Assembly: GCA_014773175.1 (NCBI GenBank)
Contig: VXCM01000300.1
Coordinates: forward strand, 91,063-155,062
DNA length: 64,000 nt
Direction of reading: 5' to 3'
Source of the DNA: Lucifuga dentata
Taxonomy: Eukaryota; Chordata; Actinopteri; Ophidiiformes; Bythitidae
Shown: positions 48,380-60,769 of the stretch, piece after piece
Numbering within the stretch: position 1 is the stretch's first letter
Layout: each line of letters opens with the position of its first letter
Translations under genes and position numbers: made by a program
The notes under the pieces: generated by a model
The model's database searches: none
What the model was told of the DNA's origin: nothing
What the model saw: the letters and a program-made list of their open reading frames with translations, nothing else

Positions 48380-51300
48380 GAATTTTCTGATGATTATTTT
48401 ATGGGTCAGGCTTTACAGTCGGATTTTATGCAAATCACAACTTGGGTTCCCAGTTATGACTTTGGCTGTTGATTCATCCATGGCAGTGTAATAGATAGTC
48501 TTCATTGAGCACAAAGTGTTACGATGGACTCTCATAAATGCTGCAAGTTGAGGTTACACAATCTAGTGAGGGAAGGGGTGCAGCTCTGCTCGTATACAGT
48601 TATAAAAGGCCTAACAGGATTTGAGCCATTAATTGGTGTGTAGAGATGTCATTCATTTCTTTGTGTACATGGATTTACTCAGTGATGCTACACCCGGCTC
48701 ATGATAAATGAATGAATGAATGACAGTAATGACATGCTGCAACACTCTTATGCAGGGAGTTGAATCCCATCGGATCTCGAGCTCTCTCACACGACAGCAT
48801 CTTTATCCCAGAGGAGCCAGTGACGGAGGCCAGTCGAGATCACACCATGTCCCAGGAAAACATTTCCGATAAAGTTAGGAACCTGCAGGTGAGCCATGCA
48901 GCACCAGTGCTCAATTGAGGATCCTTGCTCTTTTGTCTAAAAATAAATCTCTTTTGGTTGATAAAACAGAGGCAGATAGCACAAAGTATAAAGTTTGGCC
49001 AGAAGCCTCCGTCTCTGAGGAAGAGTGAAGGAGATGACGTCAGTTCAGATGAGGAAGAGGTTCTCCGTAGCCCTATGAAGGTGATGGCTCAGGTAGAAGC
49101 TGAACCAGCAAAAACAGAGCCAAAGGTAATGACTTACTGATCTCTTCTGATGATAATATTTCTTTGGGTCCATGCTGTATATTTATGATTAAGCAACAAT
49201 ATCAAAATCAGATGTGCATCAGATTAAGTGGTTCTCTTAATGTGACAAAAACAGGTCCAAGGGGCCCAACAGGCCGGAACACACAGCACTCCGGTGAAGT
49301 CCCCGAGGTCCAAACGAGTTCTTCCACCCACTGGTACTATTGAGTCCATCAACCTGGATGCTGTTCCACAGTCTGCTCCCCGCTTAGACAACACTGCTGC
49401 CAAGCATAAACTGTCAGTCAAACCCAAGAATCAGAGGATTTCCCGCAAGCACCGGCGGTTTACACAGGTAAGCGAGCTCAAAGCTGAAGATGAGGGTCTT
49501 TTTGTAAAACAGACAAAAAAAAAAAAAAAAANAAAAAAAATAATAATCATATTGCTCAATTTCCAGGACCTCCAAGAGGTGTCTATTCCTGGTGTGCTGC
49601 AAGAGGACCAAGAGGTAGCTGGTGTCTCCACAGATGGACAATGCAGGACAGCTGCTAAAGAGTCTCACTATGACCCACTAGAAAGCTTGAAGAAACAGAG
49701 ACAGCATGAGGAAGAAAGACAGGAGACCAGGAGGAAGCGAGAGCTTGAAGAGCAGAGGCTGAGACAGGAGGAAGAGGAGAACAAGAGACGGGCAGAGGAG
49801 TTGAGGCTACGCGAACTAGAAGAGGAGAGGTGTCGTAAACAAGAGGAAGAACACATACATAAAGAGGAGGAAAGAAAGCTTCGAGAGGAGGCTGAGAGAA
49901 GAAGGGAGGAAGAGGAGAGAAGGATTAGGGAAGAAGAAGAAGAAAGGAGAAGGCGAGAGGAGGAAGAGCGGGTGCGGAGGGAGGAAGAGGAGAGGAGGAT
50001 GCGAGAAGAACAGGAGCGTCGACGACGGGAAGAGGAGGAGAAAAGACACTTGGAAGAGCAGAGGAGGAAAGAGGAGGAGAGGAAGAAGCGAGAGGAAGAG
50101 GAATGGGAAAAGATGCAGCAGGAGATTGAGGCAGAGCGTCTCCACGCAGAGAAGAAGCTGAGAGAGGAAGAAGAGCAAAGAAAGAGAAACGAGGAAGCAG
50201 AGAAGCAGAAGCTGCAGGAGATGGAAGAAAGGAGGAAAATGGAAGCGGAGGAAAGAAAAAGGCAAGACAAGGAGCTGCAGCGAAGGCTGTCACAAGAGGA
50301 CCCTGATGGCAGCTCTGACTCACAGGAGAGGAAGAGGAGAGCTGAGGAGCTGCGATGGAGAGAGATGGAGGAGAGACAGAGGCCATTCTCTTTCAAAGTC
50401 TCCTCTGGGGAAAAACAGATTTTATTCCAGAAGGTCAATCTCACACCTGTTATGCCTGCCTCCGGCCACCAGAGCAGCACCGTAGTTGACCAAAGAGAAA
50501 GCACTAAGGCTTCCTCCTCTGATGGAGCGGATTCTCCAAACCTGCCAACATCTCCTTATGTTCCCCATACGGCCATCTTGGTGACAGGAGCCCAGCTCTG
50601 CGGGACGGCCGTCAACTTAGACCAGATCAAAGACACAGCTTGCAAGTCCCTGCTTGGTTTGGGAGAGGACAGAAAGGCCCAGGGAACACCACCAACCAAG
50701 GGAAAGACCTCACCAGACCGCAAGTCTGGCAAAACCAAATCACTCAATGAGTCCATGCTCTCTTCAGACCAGTCCAGTGCGGCTGTCCTGGCAGAATGGG
50801 CGAGTATTAGATCCAAGATATTCAAGGGAGTAGAAGAGGGGAAGTATGATGATTACGCAGAGCCAAGCAGAAATCAGACTCAGCCCGGCGGTGAAGAACA
50901 ACCTCCGTTTTCACACACTAACCTCAGAAAAACAGTGTCAGCCAGCGCCAAGTTCTCCATCACTCCTGCGAAGAAGAAATTTGGAGATTCAAATAGGAAC
51001 TCTGAGGTGTTCAGTCAGGATGACAGGGAACCAGGAGAAGAAGCTAGTCCATTGGACTCATATGGCCCCACTGCAGCCTCGCCAAGTCCGACCAGTAAAG
51101 CTCAGAACAGGACAAGTAAAACTGTCCGCATTGTAGACAGAGGGTCAGAGGAGTGTATGTTTGCCAAAGACCTTCCCTCTTTCCTGGTTCCCAGCCCTGG
51201 AACCAAAAGTGATGCGGCAGAGATGAGGAGCAGGAGTCAGGGTGACTCAGAGGCATCTGAAAGCAAAGAGACAGAAGAAGACAGGAGCCTGGACAGCGAG

Positions 51301-52860
51301 GACAAACCCTCTCCTTTTGGCATAAAGCTGAGGAGGACCAACTATTCCCTTCGCTTCCACAGTGAACAGTCAACAGAGAAAAGGAAGAAACGCTACAGCG
51401 CTGGGGACAGCTTTGACGGGATTCCGTCCCCTCTCACGCCCATTGAACCTGATTCTGATACTTCCTCTGTCTTTTCTGATAAATCAAGTCCCACGTCGCC
51501 TCAAAAAGAGGGTGTGGCTGGCAAGTATTTACACACAGCTGCCTCCCCAGCTATCCCTCGGGCCAAATCCGGTAGGTCTGCCAGCGCAGTCACACCCAGC
51601 GAAGGTGAGAAAGTGTTTTCCAAGCCACCTCTCTACCAAAGACCCACAACGTCACCCAAACCTTCTGGAGCAGTCCCTACCCCTCCACCCTCGCCACTAC
51701 CTAAAGTGGCCCGTGGTGCTCCCAGTGATGCCATAATCCAGAGAATAGGGGGTNCCCTCGCCACTACCTAAAGTGGCCCGTGGTGCTCCCAGTGATGCCA
51801 TAATCCAGAGAATAGGGGGTGCAGATTCATCTAGCCAGGAGCACACACACAGGAGTGAGGAACCATCAGCAGTGGACCAGTTGCAAAGGAGCAGCCAAGG
51901 ACAGATTCAAGGGGAAGAGGAGCCTAAGGAGAAGAGATCCTTCTTCCCCTCCATTAACATCCCATGGAGAGAGAAGGCAGACAGAAAGACAGAGCTCATC
52001 AGGAGAGGTAAGTGTCATTTGGAGGTGTAGAGTCAATCAGGACTTGTTCTCCAAAAAGTGACTTAGAAGGGGTTTCAATTCCAATCTCAGCTTTTTTGAA
52101 GCAAATCTTTGCATGGCTTTATGTGACTTTGAGTGTATTATTACAATATTCATGTGTTCCCCCTATAGAAAAACCATCACTACAGAGCAGGCACTCACTG
52201 GATAGCACAAGGGTCCAAGAGAAGGAGGCAGGGCCTCTGTGGATCACACTGGCGCTGCAGAAGCAGAAAGGCTTCAGGGAGCAGCAGCAGACCCGAGAGG
52301 ATCGTCGTAGCCAAAGAGAGGCCAAACTGGCAGAGAAACAGGCCAGGGAGAGAGAAAGTGTATGCGCCTTTCTAAATGTTTCTGCTGATCACACACAGTT
52401 TCATACTCTTCAGGTAATCATATCAATACATCGTTTTCAGGTTACATTGGCCAGCCCCACAGATAGCAAAGGAAACGGAAGCAGCAGTCCATCTAATCCT
52501 CCAACACCAGAGGAGCCCAAAAGACCCGACAGCCTCCTGGGACGCTTTGAGCACAGAGAACAGCTGAAAAAGGCCAACACTCTTCCCAGCTCTGTCACAG
52601 GTAAGAACACGATCAATCAGGATGCCGCTAACATCTTTCCTAAAATGTCTTTACGGTGTAAAGAACAGAGTTGGAACTGATTTTTGTTCTGGGCTTCAGT
52701 TGAAATTGCAGACTTGACACCATCACCACTTGCTGTCAAGGAGGTGTCAAAACGCTTCCCCACCAGTGACTCTCCACAGGTGTCCACAGAGCCGGCCTGG
52801 CTGGCCCTGGCCAAACGAAAGGCCAAAGCCTGGAGCGACTGTCCTCAGATCATCAAATAA
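47758..52860 (+). CDS. cracd: CRACD/KIAA1211, capping-protein-inhibiting regulator of actin dynamics (5' end missing)
   Basis: In the family this cytoplasmic protein binds and restrains F-actin capping protein and so promotes actin polymerisation and epithelial integrity. Exons seen: 47758-47926, 48756-48888, 48970-49125, 49255-49467, 49567-52007, 52169-52359, 52441-52600, 52700-52860. Evidence includes SRALSHDSIFIPE, SIKFGQKPP, TGTIESINLDAVPQS, RLDNTAAKHKLSVKPKNQR and the C-terminus AWLALAKRKAKAWSDCPQ, all matching CRACD as recalled. Exon 49567-52007 holds a long Glu/Arg helix (about 49690-50400), then Ser/Pro-rich disordered sequence. A 67-nt assembly duplication at 51754 shifts the frame; removing it restores one frame to the stop, giving at least 1184 aa. 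The first exon seen (KFQPFRRLFGKKKKRE) begins mid-codon, so the start codon lies upstream and was not found. Confidence 0.9.
48325..48377. repeat. Poly-T, N, poly-A junction
   Basis: A run of T, a single N at 48346, then a run of A, within a cracd intron. The strand switch across one N suggests a join of two homopolymer ends, not a true hairpin. Confidence 0.75.
51688..51820. repeat. Assembly duplication inside cracd main exon
   Basis: The 66 bases at 51688-51753 are identical to 51755-51820 with one N between. The net insertion of 67 nt shifts the frame and creates a stop almost at once (51769-51771). The second copy continues in the correct frame to the exon end at 52007. Confidence 0.92.
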
Positions 52861-54605
52861 CATCTCCGACATGTAACCCAGCTTCAGACTAGCCCACATT
52901 GAGACTGCACACTGCCCACAGATCATGATGCACCTGAAGAGTCAGCATCACCTGTCCTCCAGACTTTACCCTGCACCACGAAAACCTTGCTGACAACAAG
53001 TAAAGCCCTCCGTCATCTCGTAATCCTACACTGGCTGGTACTATTATCATATGAAATTACGCTTCACATTCAAATACTCAAATACAATTGCACAACTATG
53101 TAAACAATTGCTGTAAGCATGCACATACTGTATACAAACACGTAGTATATGTCCTAAAAGACACAAAAAGTAGCAAAGCTGTTTGCAATCAACCCTGAAT
53201 ACGTCGCAGTCAGGGACTGCAGAATCTTAAGCAGCCAATCACAACCATGGCTGGCCACTGCAATAGCCAACCCCAGTTTTTTGATTTTGTAGCCAATTGT
53301 GTCACCATGGTTGTAAATAAATCACATGCTTAACACAATACAAGGTTAGACACTTATGAAGTAGAGTGATGAACTCAGAGCTCCGACAGATGACAGGGTT
53401 TAATCAACAAGAGGGAGATTGAATTGTGTCTTAAGGGCTACCAGTTACATTATCTCCACACGACCCTGTTGAATCTTTTTGTGACAGTTTATAGAAGTGT
53501 TAACGGGCGTATTCTGTGCCGTATTCCCTTGTTGGTATTATTTAAAACAAAGGATTTAACAATGTTGGAACGGTAGATACCGTAACGCTTCACTGAGCCT
53601 TGCTTGTCATGTACAAAATAAAAAGCCTTTTAAAAAAAAACAAAAAAAACAAAACAAAAAAAAAAAAAAAAAAANAAAAAAAAAAAAAAAAAAAACTCAT
53701 ACTAGAAACCTGTACTCAGCATAACAATTCTCACTGTGTCCGTGATGACTGTGATAGCTGTCAGGAAAGCTATTGTACAATTTGCCATTATAAAGTTTCA
53801 GATTCTGTTTGTAAAGCAACACTAAGAAAAATCTGTTGTAATTAGATGGTGGGTGCACCTAAACACAGCACTGAGGACCACAAGTGCTATTGGGCATTTA
53901 CACTGAACTACACATTCTCTTCACGGCTGTGTGATGATGTCATTTGGGTTTTGCTATGGAGACAGACACTACCTGCTTGCTGTAACATACAATTCTTGTA
54001 GCTGTCCTCCTGTAACACTACTGTTTGTAGGCTCACGCCATCACTTCCTCGTAAAAGTGACATGATCTGGTTAGCCTGAAGTAAGCATTTCCTCTGTAAA
54101 AATCTTTTCATCTTCTACCACATTTCTCATTTAAAGATCTGTATGTATGCAAGAATGAAGTGTATGTAAGTGAGAGGTGTTACCAGAGCTTTGGTCAGAA
54201 AGGGGCCCATAAGGCTTAGTCACTTTGTCATTTTGTTTCTAACTTTTTTGGTCGTGCACAATAGTGTAGTGTACGCAGTGTTACATGTAAAAACAAAACA
54301 AAACAAAAAAAAAAAAAAAANAAAAAAAAAAAAAAATAGAAAAAGAAAAACGTTTGGTATTATTTGCACTTTGTCCCACTTAGAGATATTCATGAGAAAA
54401 TCCTTAAAGAGAAACAAATGTTATGAATAAAGTAAATTAAATACTGATGTCTGAACTAAAGGCCCATGGATTTATTATTTCGCTGTTCTAGTTTTAGATA
54501 TGGACTTTAATTAAATCTTGTTTCCAAAAGCACTGAAACAGTGGATTGCTACAGAAAATATAAAAGTGTTTATTTACAATTAGTGTAAAAATACACAGTA
54601 TTCAT
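52861..54605. other. Convergent 3' regions of cracd and aasdh
   Basis: The cracd 3' UTR on the plus strand carries AATAAA at 53617-53622, next to an A-rich tract with a gap at 53675, and again at 54426-54431 after another A tract with a gap at 54321. On the minus strand the aasdh 3' UTR has AATAAA at 54574-54569. The two transcripts end within a few hundred bases of each other or overlap. No coding sequence. Confidence 0.65.
54569..54574 (-). promoter_or_regulatory. aasdh polyadenylation signal
   Basis: AATAAA on the minus strand (TTTATT on the plus), 32 bases past the aasdh stop codon, implying a very short 3' UTR. Confidence 0.65.
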
Positions 54606-57600
54606 CTATGTTTCCTTTTTCACTATCAGCTTTAAACAATACACATAGTCATTGCGACACCCGACCACGAGGGAATGCTCCCACACCACCGGGGATGAAA
54701 ACAGCTCCCCAGGAAGAGTGAATGAGGCCACCAATAGTCCATCTTGACCATCCAGGATCCAGATTGTGCCATCTGTGGAGGCCAGAGCCACAAGAAGCCC
54801 TCTTCTCCCAAAAGCAGAGCCATCAAACACACATGGACTGGAGTAGACCCTGCCAGATGTCTGGAAAGTCCAAACCAACGAGCCGTCAGCACTATTCAAA
54901 CAGTACAGGCAACCATCGTGCGATCCACACAGAACATTCTTCCGGTCTGGTGTGAAAGATGGGGATGAGAAGACGGGTCCCTTCGTCAAAAACTGCCAAA
55001 TCTGCAAAGATGTCAGATGCAGAATGTCAGAGAAGTAGTAACGTAATACACAGGGAAGAACTGAGCTGAGCTTTTCACCATTTTTCCCATGTTGCTAAAG
55101 CAACAGATGTTTCCATCGACCGAGCCGATCACAACATCGCCACTGGAGACAACTGGTGACGAGAAAAATGGAACGTCTCTATGGTGCAACCACAGGACCT
55201 CTCCACTGTCCTGTCATAGGAAAACGACCAAGCAAAAACCCTGTCTAAACATTTCTTAATGAACGAAATGGCAAAATGGTTTCCTGAAGGACTGTGCTCC
55301 ACTCACAGGGTTGAGACAGAGTAGGTGTCCTCGCAGTGATGCTACGTAAAGCCGTCTGTGGGCAGAATGAAGGCATGGAGAGGAAAACACAGCCCCACCC
55401 CCACAGTGACGCTTCCAAACACACTGATGAACCTAGAAAACACAATACATATTTAATTTATCATCACACTACTGTAACGTACCAAACTGATTTTTTACAC
55501 CTGGTATCCCATCTGTTCATGTCAGACAAACACACTCACTTTTGGGTTCAGGGCATAAACATGTCCATCATGTGAGCCCACTATCACCAGACCTGTGAGG
55601 GGATCTACAGTGGGACTGCTCTTCACAGCATCTCCTGTCTCAAATGCCCACCGTGTCTCTCCAGAGGAAGCACACAAGAAATACACATGACCATCATAGC
55701 AACCTGAGACAAAAACACAAAAATAATCCACAAAACCATAATTTAGGGGAAATTTTTAAAAAAAAGAAGCAGCTTGAGTGCTGATACTGACCTATAATCA
55801 CAAGGGTCCCACACTGAGACACAGCAGCTGAGGCCTCGATTCTGTCACCCAGGACTCTTTCCCACAGAAGGTCACCCGTGTCTAAGTCTATGGCCTGCAT
55901 CCTGTGAGAGTGCGAGCCAATGAACACAGTCATTTTGGCCAAATCTGACCTTTGACCTACTTCTTCTTGCACTAGAAGAACTGGAGAGGCATCCACACAT
56001 CTGCCTGTGTCTGAAGACCAGCTCAGACTCAGTTCCAAAGATCTGGACTCCACATGAGGAGAGCTAAAATCAGTAAAACCCTGTTCACCAGCACTTGCTG
56101 CCAAGCATCTGTCGTGTATTTTCACACTGGAATCAGACCAAAAGCTTTTATTCGTGTCTGGATTTCTAATCTCTATTTCTATCACCTCACTCGCTCTCCT
56201 TATAACTTTCACAGGCTGTTTCTCAGAAGAATCTTCATCCTCCTGAAAGCTCCCTGCTGCTGTGGAGTCTTTGCATTCTCTCTTTGCTGCTTCCACAGAG
56301 AGATATTCCACAGTGGGCCGTTTCTTGGCTTCAGACGTTGATGACGAGTTTTTCTCGAATGGCACCATCAGTGTTGCTCTCAAAACATGGCGCAGTATGT
56401 CTGAAAAGGTCCCATCCAAAATGACCTCCAAAAGTTCCGGTAAGGTCACTTCTTCGACTGAAGTTGCGATGTCTTCGCAGAGACGCAAGGCCTTCAGAGA
56501 ATCTCCTCCACTGAAAAGGAATCTGGATTCATCCTCAACGGCCGCATCTGCAGCAAGACCCAGAGAATCCTGTGAAGAGTTAGTTCATACTGTAACTAGC
56601 TACATATTCAGACAACAAAATATGGAGATGCATTATCATACTGTAACTAATGAAAAACTGTGCATACCTGCCATAAAGATTGAAGGGTTTGCTTTAATTT
56701 TTCCACGTCTCCATGTGAAGAACCAGACTTTAAACGCAGCCTCTGTCTTTGGTATATTTTCATGAGTGCATCCATGTCTACTTTGCCTGCAAAATAACAA
56801 AAGGGCCAATGAACTGACATGAGGATTTGTGAAAACAGAAATGGAATAAGCTCCTCAGGGCAAAAGTCTGAAACCACAAGGCTAATGCTCACCATGAGGA
56901 GAAAGGGATAAAGCCGGGACAAGCACCAGCGCGTCTGGAATGCTGTAGGAGGGCAGAAGCAGGGAAAGCTGCTTCACAATGAGTCTTCTCAGGTGTCTGT
57001 CTGCACTGGATGTCTCCTCGTGATGTTTAACAGATGGGGAGATGTCTTCCTGATGCTCAGCACAAGCAGAGGGGATTTGATCCACACACTCTTGTGCAGA
57101 TGTGAGGGGAAAAGCGGTGTTTTGGTTTACAGATGTCGATGCCACAACAAAGGCAAGCAGTCGAGAGCTTTCATCGAGACCCACAGCGCAGGCCTCCACA
57201 TCAGGCAGACTTAATATGACCTGAAGGAGGCAGTATGACAGAATAAAATACAAGTGACAATCATCTGACAAATGAATAACATTCCAGATGAATCGTGATC
57301 CTTTACTGGTGCAGTCTGAGAAAAGCTGTTAAGGTGCTAAGACAGATTCAAATTTGGTTATTCCAAGTGCAGGTGGCCTCCTGTAAGGCTGATAAAATGT
57401 AAACTTACCTGTTTTTTAGCTGTTTGTTAATAACCCCAACTCCAATACAGTTACAATACCAGCCATTTTCATTTTTAAATTCAGTTGAAGATTACTCTAG
57501 AGTAACATTTGGAAACTTTACATATATTCATGGCTGTCGAGATAGAACAAGCAGTTTTTTTCTTATTTTCCTGAAAAGTTGTAATGTGGAGATGCAAGAT

Positions 57601-60600
57601 TTTTACATGCAAACAGCACCATCTCTGCATCTTTAGCACTGCCTTCAGTGGGGTACGGAGGACCTTTAATATATTTTGATTGCTTTCAAAGTGTGTATGT
57701 TGTTGTGTATTACGCTATATACAATTTCTGTGAATCACGTGAGGGAGCGACATTCACTTTTTTACATGACATTTGAGTTGGATTTATACAATTTTTTCTC
57801 TTGCAAATTTTGCATTTTTAATTTCTATAGCATTTCATTTTTGCAAAATAGTTTAGTTTATTTGTTTTCACTTATATCAAAATAAATTTAAAAAAAAAAG
57901 AAATTTCAGAAAAGAAAAAGAAAAAGAAAATGTGAGGAAGAGCTGCAAAAAACCCTCAAGGGGCTTGAACAAGGCAGTTCTCCAGTAGATAAATGACAAT
58001 ATTTAAATTATAAGACAATTTGAAAAAGGAAAATCAGAAAAATAAAAATAAACAGCAAAGCAAAACAATAAAAGAACATTTGGAATTTCTTGGAATAATA
58101 CTGGCAAAATACCAGACTCCAAAGGCAACACACAAAAAAGAGTTTAAAGCGAAAGTCCATTTCGCTTTAAACTCTTTTTTGTGTGTATATACAAAAATAA
58201 TTAAACAGAAACAGTAAAGATGTCTTACTTGCTGCAAACAGTTCAGATTGACCCGTTTTCCGTGCCGTTTGATCAGCCTGTCTCTCCGTCCCAGGTAGTA
58301 CAACTGCGAGTCTTTAACCTTCACCCAGTCTCCAGTTGCTCGCATCGTCATGGGGACAACAATGTCTTCATCATCTAGGAGACACACTCTGTCCTTTCCA
58401 CCTACACGAAAGATTGGAAAGATTTACACAGATTTTAGTCACCTCAGTATGAGACACATGTGTTGCATATCTGTCACCAAAATCTAACCCACCTATGAAC
58501 ACTTGTCCTTCACCCTCTGTGACAATGCAACCATGTTCATCTCTTATTTCCACAACTGTGTCCATCAGAGTGGTCCCAAGAGGCACAGAGGTCTGTAAAG
58601 ATCTGTAATGTTCAATGATGATGTAAAGATGTATTAACCACACATCTGGACAGATGCTTATTTGCAGTTGTTAAAGAGAAAATCCAAACAGGAAACACTC
58701 ACAGGACATCAGACTGCAATAGAGCTTCAGGGATTTTGTAACAGCAGGCCCAGCATGAAACCTCAGTAATACCATAAATATTATAGATGTTTGTTTTGTT
58801 GTTCTCATGTCTCCAGCTTCTCAGCAGAGCTGGTGACGGACAGGCCTCTCCACCCAGAGCCAAAACACGCAATGAAGAGCCAGCAGACAACACCTCCTGT
58901 TTTAAAATATGGCACCCGAATCGGCCAAGCAGGGTCGGTGTCACCTGTGAAAATAAGAAAATACATCATCAAACTAAAAGAAATGATTATCTTTAGACTC
59001 CAGCTGTGATTTTCGTCTCTAAGGATAAGTTATCTGAGCCAAACATTTACCTGTAACACAGTCGTTTTGTGATTCTTGAACAGCAGCTGAGCCAATCGTT
59101 TGGGCATTTTCTTGATCACAGCGGGGACAATGAGGAGCTGAGCCCCTGACGATAAGGCCAGGAAAATCTCCACCACAGAAGGGTCAAAGGTTAAAGGGGA
59201 GGCAAGGAAAACCACATCGTCTGCATTCATTTGGAACAAAGACCTGAGCACAAAGGGTGCTATTCATCAATAACAACTTCCAGTGCATTTAAATCAAGAT
59301 AATAATGATGATCTTGAGAAAGCAGCAGCGACAAAAAGGTATAAGTACTGACCTAAGGTGCAGTATATTGGGTACGATACACTTGTGTGGTACCCTCACA
59401 ATCTTTGGAAGGCCTGTTGTTCCAGATGTGTGTAGCACATATGCCAAATCTGCCTGTCCAGTGTTATTTACCACAGCGATGGAAGCGGAGAGATGGAGGT
59501 CATCCACAATCCTGACTTCATTTTCTTCTGCTCCTTGGTTGTGTGCAGCAATTGGCAGTGGCTTCACCTGAATCAGGGTTAACTTGTATCTGGGCAACAT
59601 CTCACATAGATCCACACTCATGTAACTGATGAGAGATGTCTGGAATTGCTTGATGGGAAAGAGAATAAAGGAAAATATATTCTAACATGGACAAACAGAG
59701 AAGACATCAATGCATTACAAATATGTGTTAATATTGAAAAAACTAAAGCTATGATCTATGATCTGGTAAACAACAGGAGTGGTGCTAGGGGTGGGCTTAC
59801 AGGGCTTAAGCCCTGGATGTTTTCCACAAAGCCCCAAATCTTTTTTGTAATTAGTGTGTTTTGAATTTTCTGTAGCGTTTTTGCAGTTACCCAAATTCAT
59901 CTCCAAGGTGGAACCACAGTGTTGTGAACAGATCAGTCGGACCGATTTGGTGGACGGAACAGACATAACACACCATAAAGCTCCACTGTTTAGATCATTG
60001 TAAAGGTTTTTGTTTTAAAACATTTTAAACTTCATATAACTTTTTAAAAGATGTAACATGATTTGTTACATTTTTTTAAGCATTTCTCAAAATTTATATT
60101 TAGCTTTGGTAGATGTAAAATAGCTTTGAACTGGGCTAAGATCTGGGCTAAGCCCTGGATCTCCACTTACTCTAGATCCGCCCCTGGTAAACAATATATT
60201 AAAATCTGCCCCAAATTATGATGTTCCATATACTAAATCCCTCATAATTTCTCCTGCTATTTTGTTTTACAGTGACAGTAATAATTACAAATTTTAACCT
60301 GGAGCAGTTCAGTCTGCACAGCACAGTAGTGGATGCCATTCTGTCTCATGATGCGGGCAGAAAGAAACCCTGGAGCATCTGGATCCAGTGGTACGTAGGC
60401 TGCAGGTGACTGGAGGATCCTAACAAACAAAACATAAGATGATCAACCAACCTTCCTAATATGGATATTAATGATTTCACGTGTCTGATATGACAGACAG
60501 CTCACCCCAGAATCCAGACGGGTAAATACAAATCAGCATGGCAATAAAGCGCGATCAGGCTGTTATGAAGAAAACAGTTCGTCCGTAGAACATGAGATAA

Positions 60601-60759
60601 TTCGTTTACAAGTGCAACAACATCACTGTATAGCAGAGACACAGAGTTCCCAGACACGGAGCCGCAGTCATGTGTCACCGCCACTCTGGAAGCGTGCAGA
60701 GAGGCAGCGGCAGCTACAAGTTCCTGCAGTGTCCTGGAATCCATGGGTGACCTGTTCAT
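54606..60759 (-). CDS. aasdh: Beta-alanine-activating enzyme (AASDH/ACSF4)
   Basis: NRPS-like protein with an adenylation domain, a carrier domain and C-terminal PQQ-type beta-propeller repeats. The family activates beta-alanine and loads it on its own carrier; the final acceptor is unsettled. Coding exons on the minus strand: 60759-60506, 60419-60299, 59648-59353, 59243-59051, 58944-58703, 58602-58493, 58401-58229, 57220-56893, 56786-56668, 56569-55792, 55703-55540, 55432-55307, 55210-55079, 55001-54606. They join in frame to 3432 nt, 1143 aa (human 1098). Visible are the P-loop-like HTSGTTGLPKIVRVPHK (about 198-214), NIYGITEVSCW, MRATGDWVKVKD and LGRRDRLIKRHGKRVN. The carrier site FLFSGGDSLKAL has the phosphopantetheine serine at about 636. 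Repeats such as GSHSHRMQAID, GCYDGHVYFL and GSHDGHVYALNP follow. A second in-frame ATG at 60744 could be the true start. All introns are GT-AG. Confidence 0.94.
57221..58228. other. aasdh intron 7 with A/T-rich sequence and a perfect hairpin
   Basis: About 1 kb of AT-rich intron between the exons ending at 58229 and starting at 57220. It has homopurine AAAAAG runs near 57890-57930 and a perfect 27-bp-arm hairpin at 58128-58186. No coding content. Confidence 0.6.
58128..58186. repeat. Perfect 27-bp inverted repeat, 5-nt loop
   Basis: The left arm at 58128-58154 and the right arm at 58160-58186 are exact reverse complements; the loop is GTCCA (58155-58159). Key words are GAGTTTAAAGCGAAA and TTTCGCTTTAAACTC. 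Perfect pairing over 27 bp points to a recent origin or selection. It lies about 40 bases inside the intron from the donor at 58228. Confidence 0.92.
59774..60186. mobile_element. hAT-like MITE with 8-bp target duplication in aasdh intron
   Basis: 413-bp element with termini CAGGAGTGGTGCTAG and, on the other strand, CAGGGGCGGATCTAG. The subterminal CAGGGCTTAAGCCCTGGAT and ATCCAGGGCTTAGCCCAG also correspond. It is flanked by perfect 8-bp direct repeats GTAAACAA (59766-59773, 60187-60194). CAGGGG ends with an 8-bp duplication are typical of hAT elements. No transposase. It sits in the intron between aasdh coding exons 2 and 3. Confidence 0.88.
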
Positions 60760-60769
60760 TCCATCTATT

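Noticed and set aside
49668..50504. Long minus-strand open frame of 278 codons, Ser/Leu-rich, plus two other antisense frames over the same area
   Set aside because: It is the antisense of the GAG/AGG-rich cracd helix exon. Such purine-biased repeats open all complementary frames, and the translation is low complexity.
52012..52680. A 222-codon open frame running through several cracd exons and introns
   Set aside because: Intron sequences stay open by chance. Splice signals and homology give separate exons 52169-52359 and 52441-52600.
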